In this document: piece by piece, positions 42,923 through 43,720 of the stretch | Layout of the letters: every line of letters begins with the position of its first letter | Numbering within the stretch: position 1 is the first letter of the stretch | Origin: Geosiphon pyriformis | Lineage: Eukaryota > Glomeromycota > Glomeromycetes > Archaeosporales > Geosiphonaceae | Direction: 5' to 3' | Assembly: GCA_016748015.1 (NCBI GenBank) | Contig: JAAOMT010000639.1 | Location: forward strand, 29,527-73,246 | DNA length: 43,720 nt | Made by a program: the position numbers and the translations under genes | The notes under the pieces: model-generated | What the model saw: the letters and a program-made list of their open reading frames with translations, nothing else | Told to the model about the DNA's origin: nothing | Databases searched by the model: none

Positions 42923-43335
42923 CTTTATTTTTTTTTTCTTTCTTCTTTTGTTTGGAATGGTAACATAGAAAAATTGACTGTCTTGGAATAAACTTTGTGA
43001 TAGCCTGGTAAAAGAAGAAAGCTCTCTCTAAATTTTGGATATTAACATTATTTTGGTAGCTTACCAGAAGGGTGAAAAGACAACACCAGACTCTAATGAC
43101 TGTGCTTGTTAGTGTAGAAAAAAAAACTTACAATTACAGAAAATGTTGCAATTGACAAAAGACAAACTCTGTGCCTTATAACCAAAGAACTCAACAGGTA
43201 AATTTACATCTAGGAATAGATCTTTAGAGACTGATAACACTGACACAGTGAAAAAAGCAGACAATCTTGAAAGATAACCCAAAAATAGAGCACCAAACAT
43301 TACTACCATATCCCATCAAGTTTACCTGTAACATT

Positions 43336-43352
43336 TGGTGCTTTCTGTGAAG
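43336..43352 (+). other. Primer-binding site of element E
   Basis: TGGTGCTTTCTGTGAAG, two bases after the LTR; TTTGGTGCT pairs with AGCACCAAA upstream in U5. Confidence 0.6.
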
Positions 43353-43394
43353 TTATAAATCTACAGAGACAGAGCACTCCAGAGATACACAAAA

Positions 43395-43555
43395 GTGGTG
43401 ACTATTGAAACAATAGAAAAAGACCACTCCTTATATAGAAGAGCATTATTTCAATACTTTCGAAAAAATTTAGGAATATCAGCAGAAACCACCATCACAG
43501 AAAGTGATTTTTGTAACTATATCAATGCAAAAATCAACTGCTTGTTAAGCTGTGC
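43395..43555 (+). pseudogene. Element E gag, N-terminal fragment
   Basis: GTG start at 43395 in AAAAGTGGTGACT, with an in-frame TAA 14 codons upstream and no ATG between. The protein begins VVTIETIEKDHSLYRRALFQ and has DFCNYINAKIN, matching the N-terminal gag domain of element 1 (YYINARIN). Cut at 43555 by another LTR. Confidence 0.7.
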
Positions 43556-43720
43556 TGTTACGGGATGGTTTTCTTGTTATATTTAATTGCTGATATCCCG
43601 CTTTAATTGCAATCAGTCTTTCGTGAGTTCCTCAATTCTATTTGTGTGATAATGTCACTGTTACACTGAAGGCTTTTTTTTTACTGTTGCGATATAAGTT
43701 ATTCTTTAATTCTTGATTGT
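43556..43720 (-). repeat. Element F: LTR of the element-1 family, left end only
   Basis: TGTTACGGGATGG and the following 150 bp match 4435-4600 with few differences. Orientation is the same as element 1. Because gag sequence of element E, not a PBS, lies directly to the left, this is either the 3' LTR of a minus-strand element or a solo LTR. It continues past the window; the left flank for a target duplication is GTGC (43552-43555). Confidence 0.88.

Larger units (their letters stand above)
42410..43333 (+). repeat. 5' LTR of element E (type III, 924 bp)
   Basis: TGTTACCCAAGTAG...TTACCTGTAACA, followed by a PBS. One 20-bp U3 unit, TATAAAAG at 42568, palindrome 42818-42840, a run of 57 T (42866-42922), CTGGTAA/TTACCAG stem (43005/43071) and GAGCACCAAACATTAC (43288-43303), which can pair with the PBS. 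It interrupts the gag of D. Confidence 0.83.

Overview
The window is AT-rich and consists almost entirely of transposable elements. I found no recognisable host gene, rRNA, tRNA or CRISPR array. The base composition, the LINE ORF1/ORF2 type and the Cys-rich domain of the LTR elements resemble proteins I associate with arbuscular mycorrhizal fungi (Glomeromycotina, e.g. Rhizophagus or Gigasporaceae). That placement is inference. The retroelement calls rest on motifs and repeat boundaries visible in the sequence.

Layout. (i) 1-5303, minus strand: 5' part of a relatively fresh Ty3/Gypsy-type element ('element 1'), with LTR 4435-5303, PBS, gag, protease, a Cys-rich domain and a dUTPase domain, running off the left edge. 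It landed in a decayed minus-strand LINE (ORF2 endonuclease piece 5304-5652, ORF1 5653-7507). (ii) 8778-30188, plus strand: an old, heavily mutated element 'A' about 10 kb long, split by two later insertions. One is the 9.8-kb element 'B' (16143-25940, both LTRs, 4-bp target duplication CCAC) inside the A integrase. The other is a solo LTR (27025-28632, TSD ACAA), which itself contains an inverted solo LTR (27235-28004, TSD ATAT). (iii) 30189-32052: AT-rich decayed DNA. (iv) 32053-40221, plus: element 'C', with 5' LTR, gag, protease, Cys domain, dUTPase, RT, RNase H and integrase; its 3' end is lost at a recombination junction. (v) 40222-43720: a pile-up of fragments: a dUTPase/3'-end fragment, a type-III LTR, a gag piece 'D', a second type-III element 'E' and the start of an LTR ('F') of the element-1 family.

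How the genes work together. The families share LTR ends TGTTAC...GTAACA, 4-bp target duplications wherever these can be tested, and one domain order: gag (unusual N-terminal domain, capsid-like core, CCHC knuckle), retropepsin, a Cys-rich putative zinc domain, a trimeric-type dUTPase, a post-dUTPase segment, RT, RNase H, integrase and, in at least two families, an extra ORF between integrase and the polypurine tract. In element 1 gag and pol lie in one frame, interrupted only by nonsense codons one C-to-T step from Gln or Arg codons.

Most damaging changes are C-to-T or G-to-A (CAA/CAG to TAA/TAG, CGA to TGA, TGG to TGA, catalytic Asp to Asn), consistent with deamination of silenced repeats. 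The order of decay (A worst, B less, element 1 least) matches the nesting order. The points most worth a second look are the dUTPase-containing architecture, a conserved GTG at the gag start, the post-integrase ORF, a conserved 23-nt palindrome in the LTRs, a U5 sequence complementary to the PBS, and U3 tandem repeats of 20, 23 or about 41 bp that differ by family.
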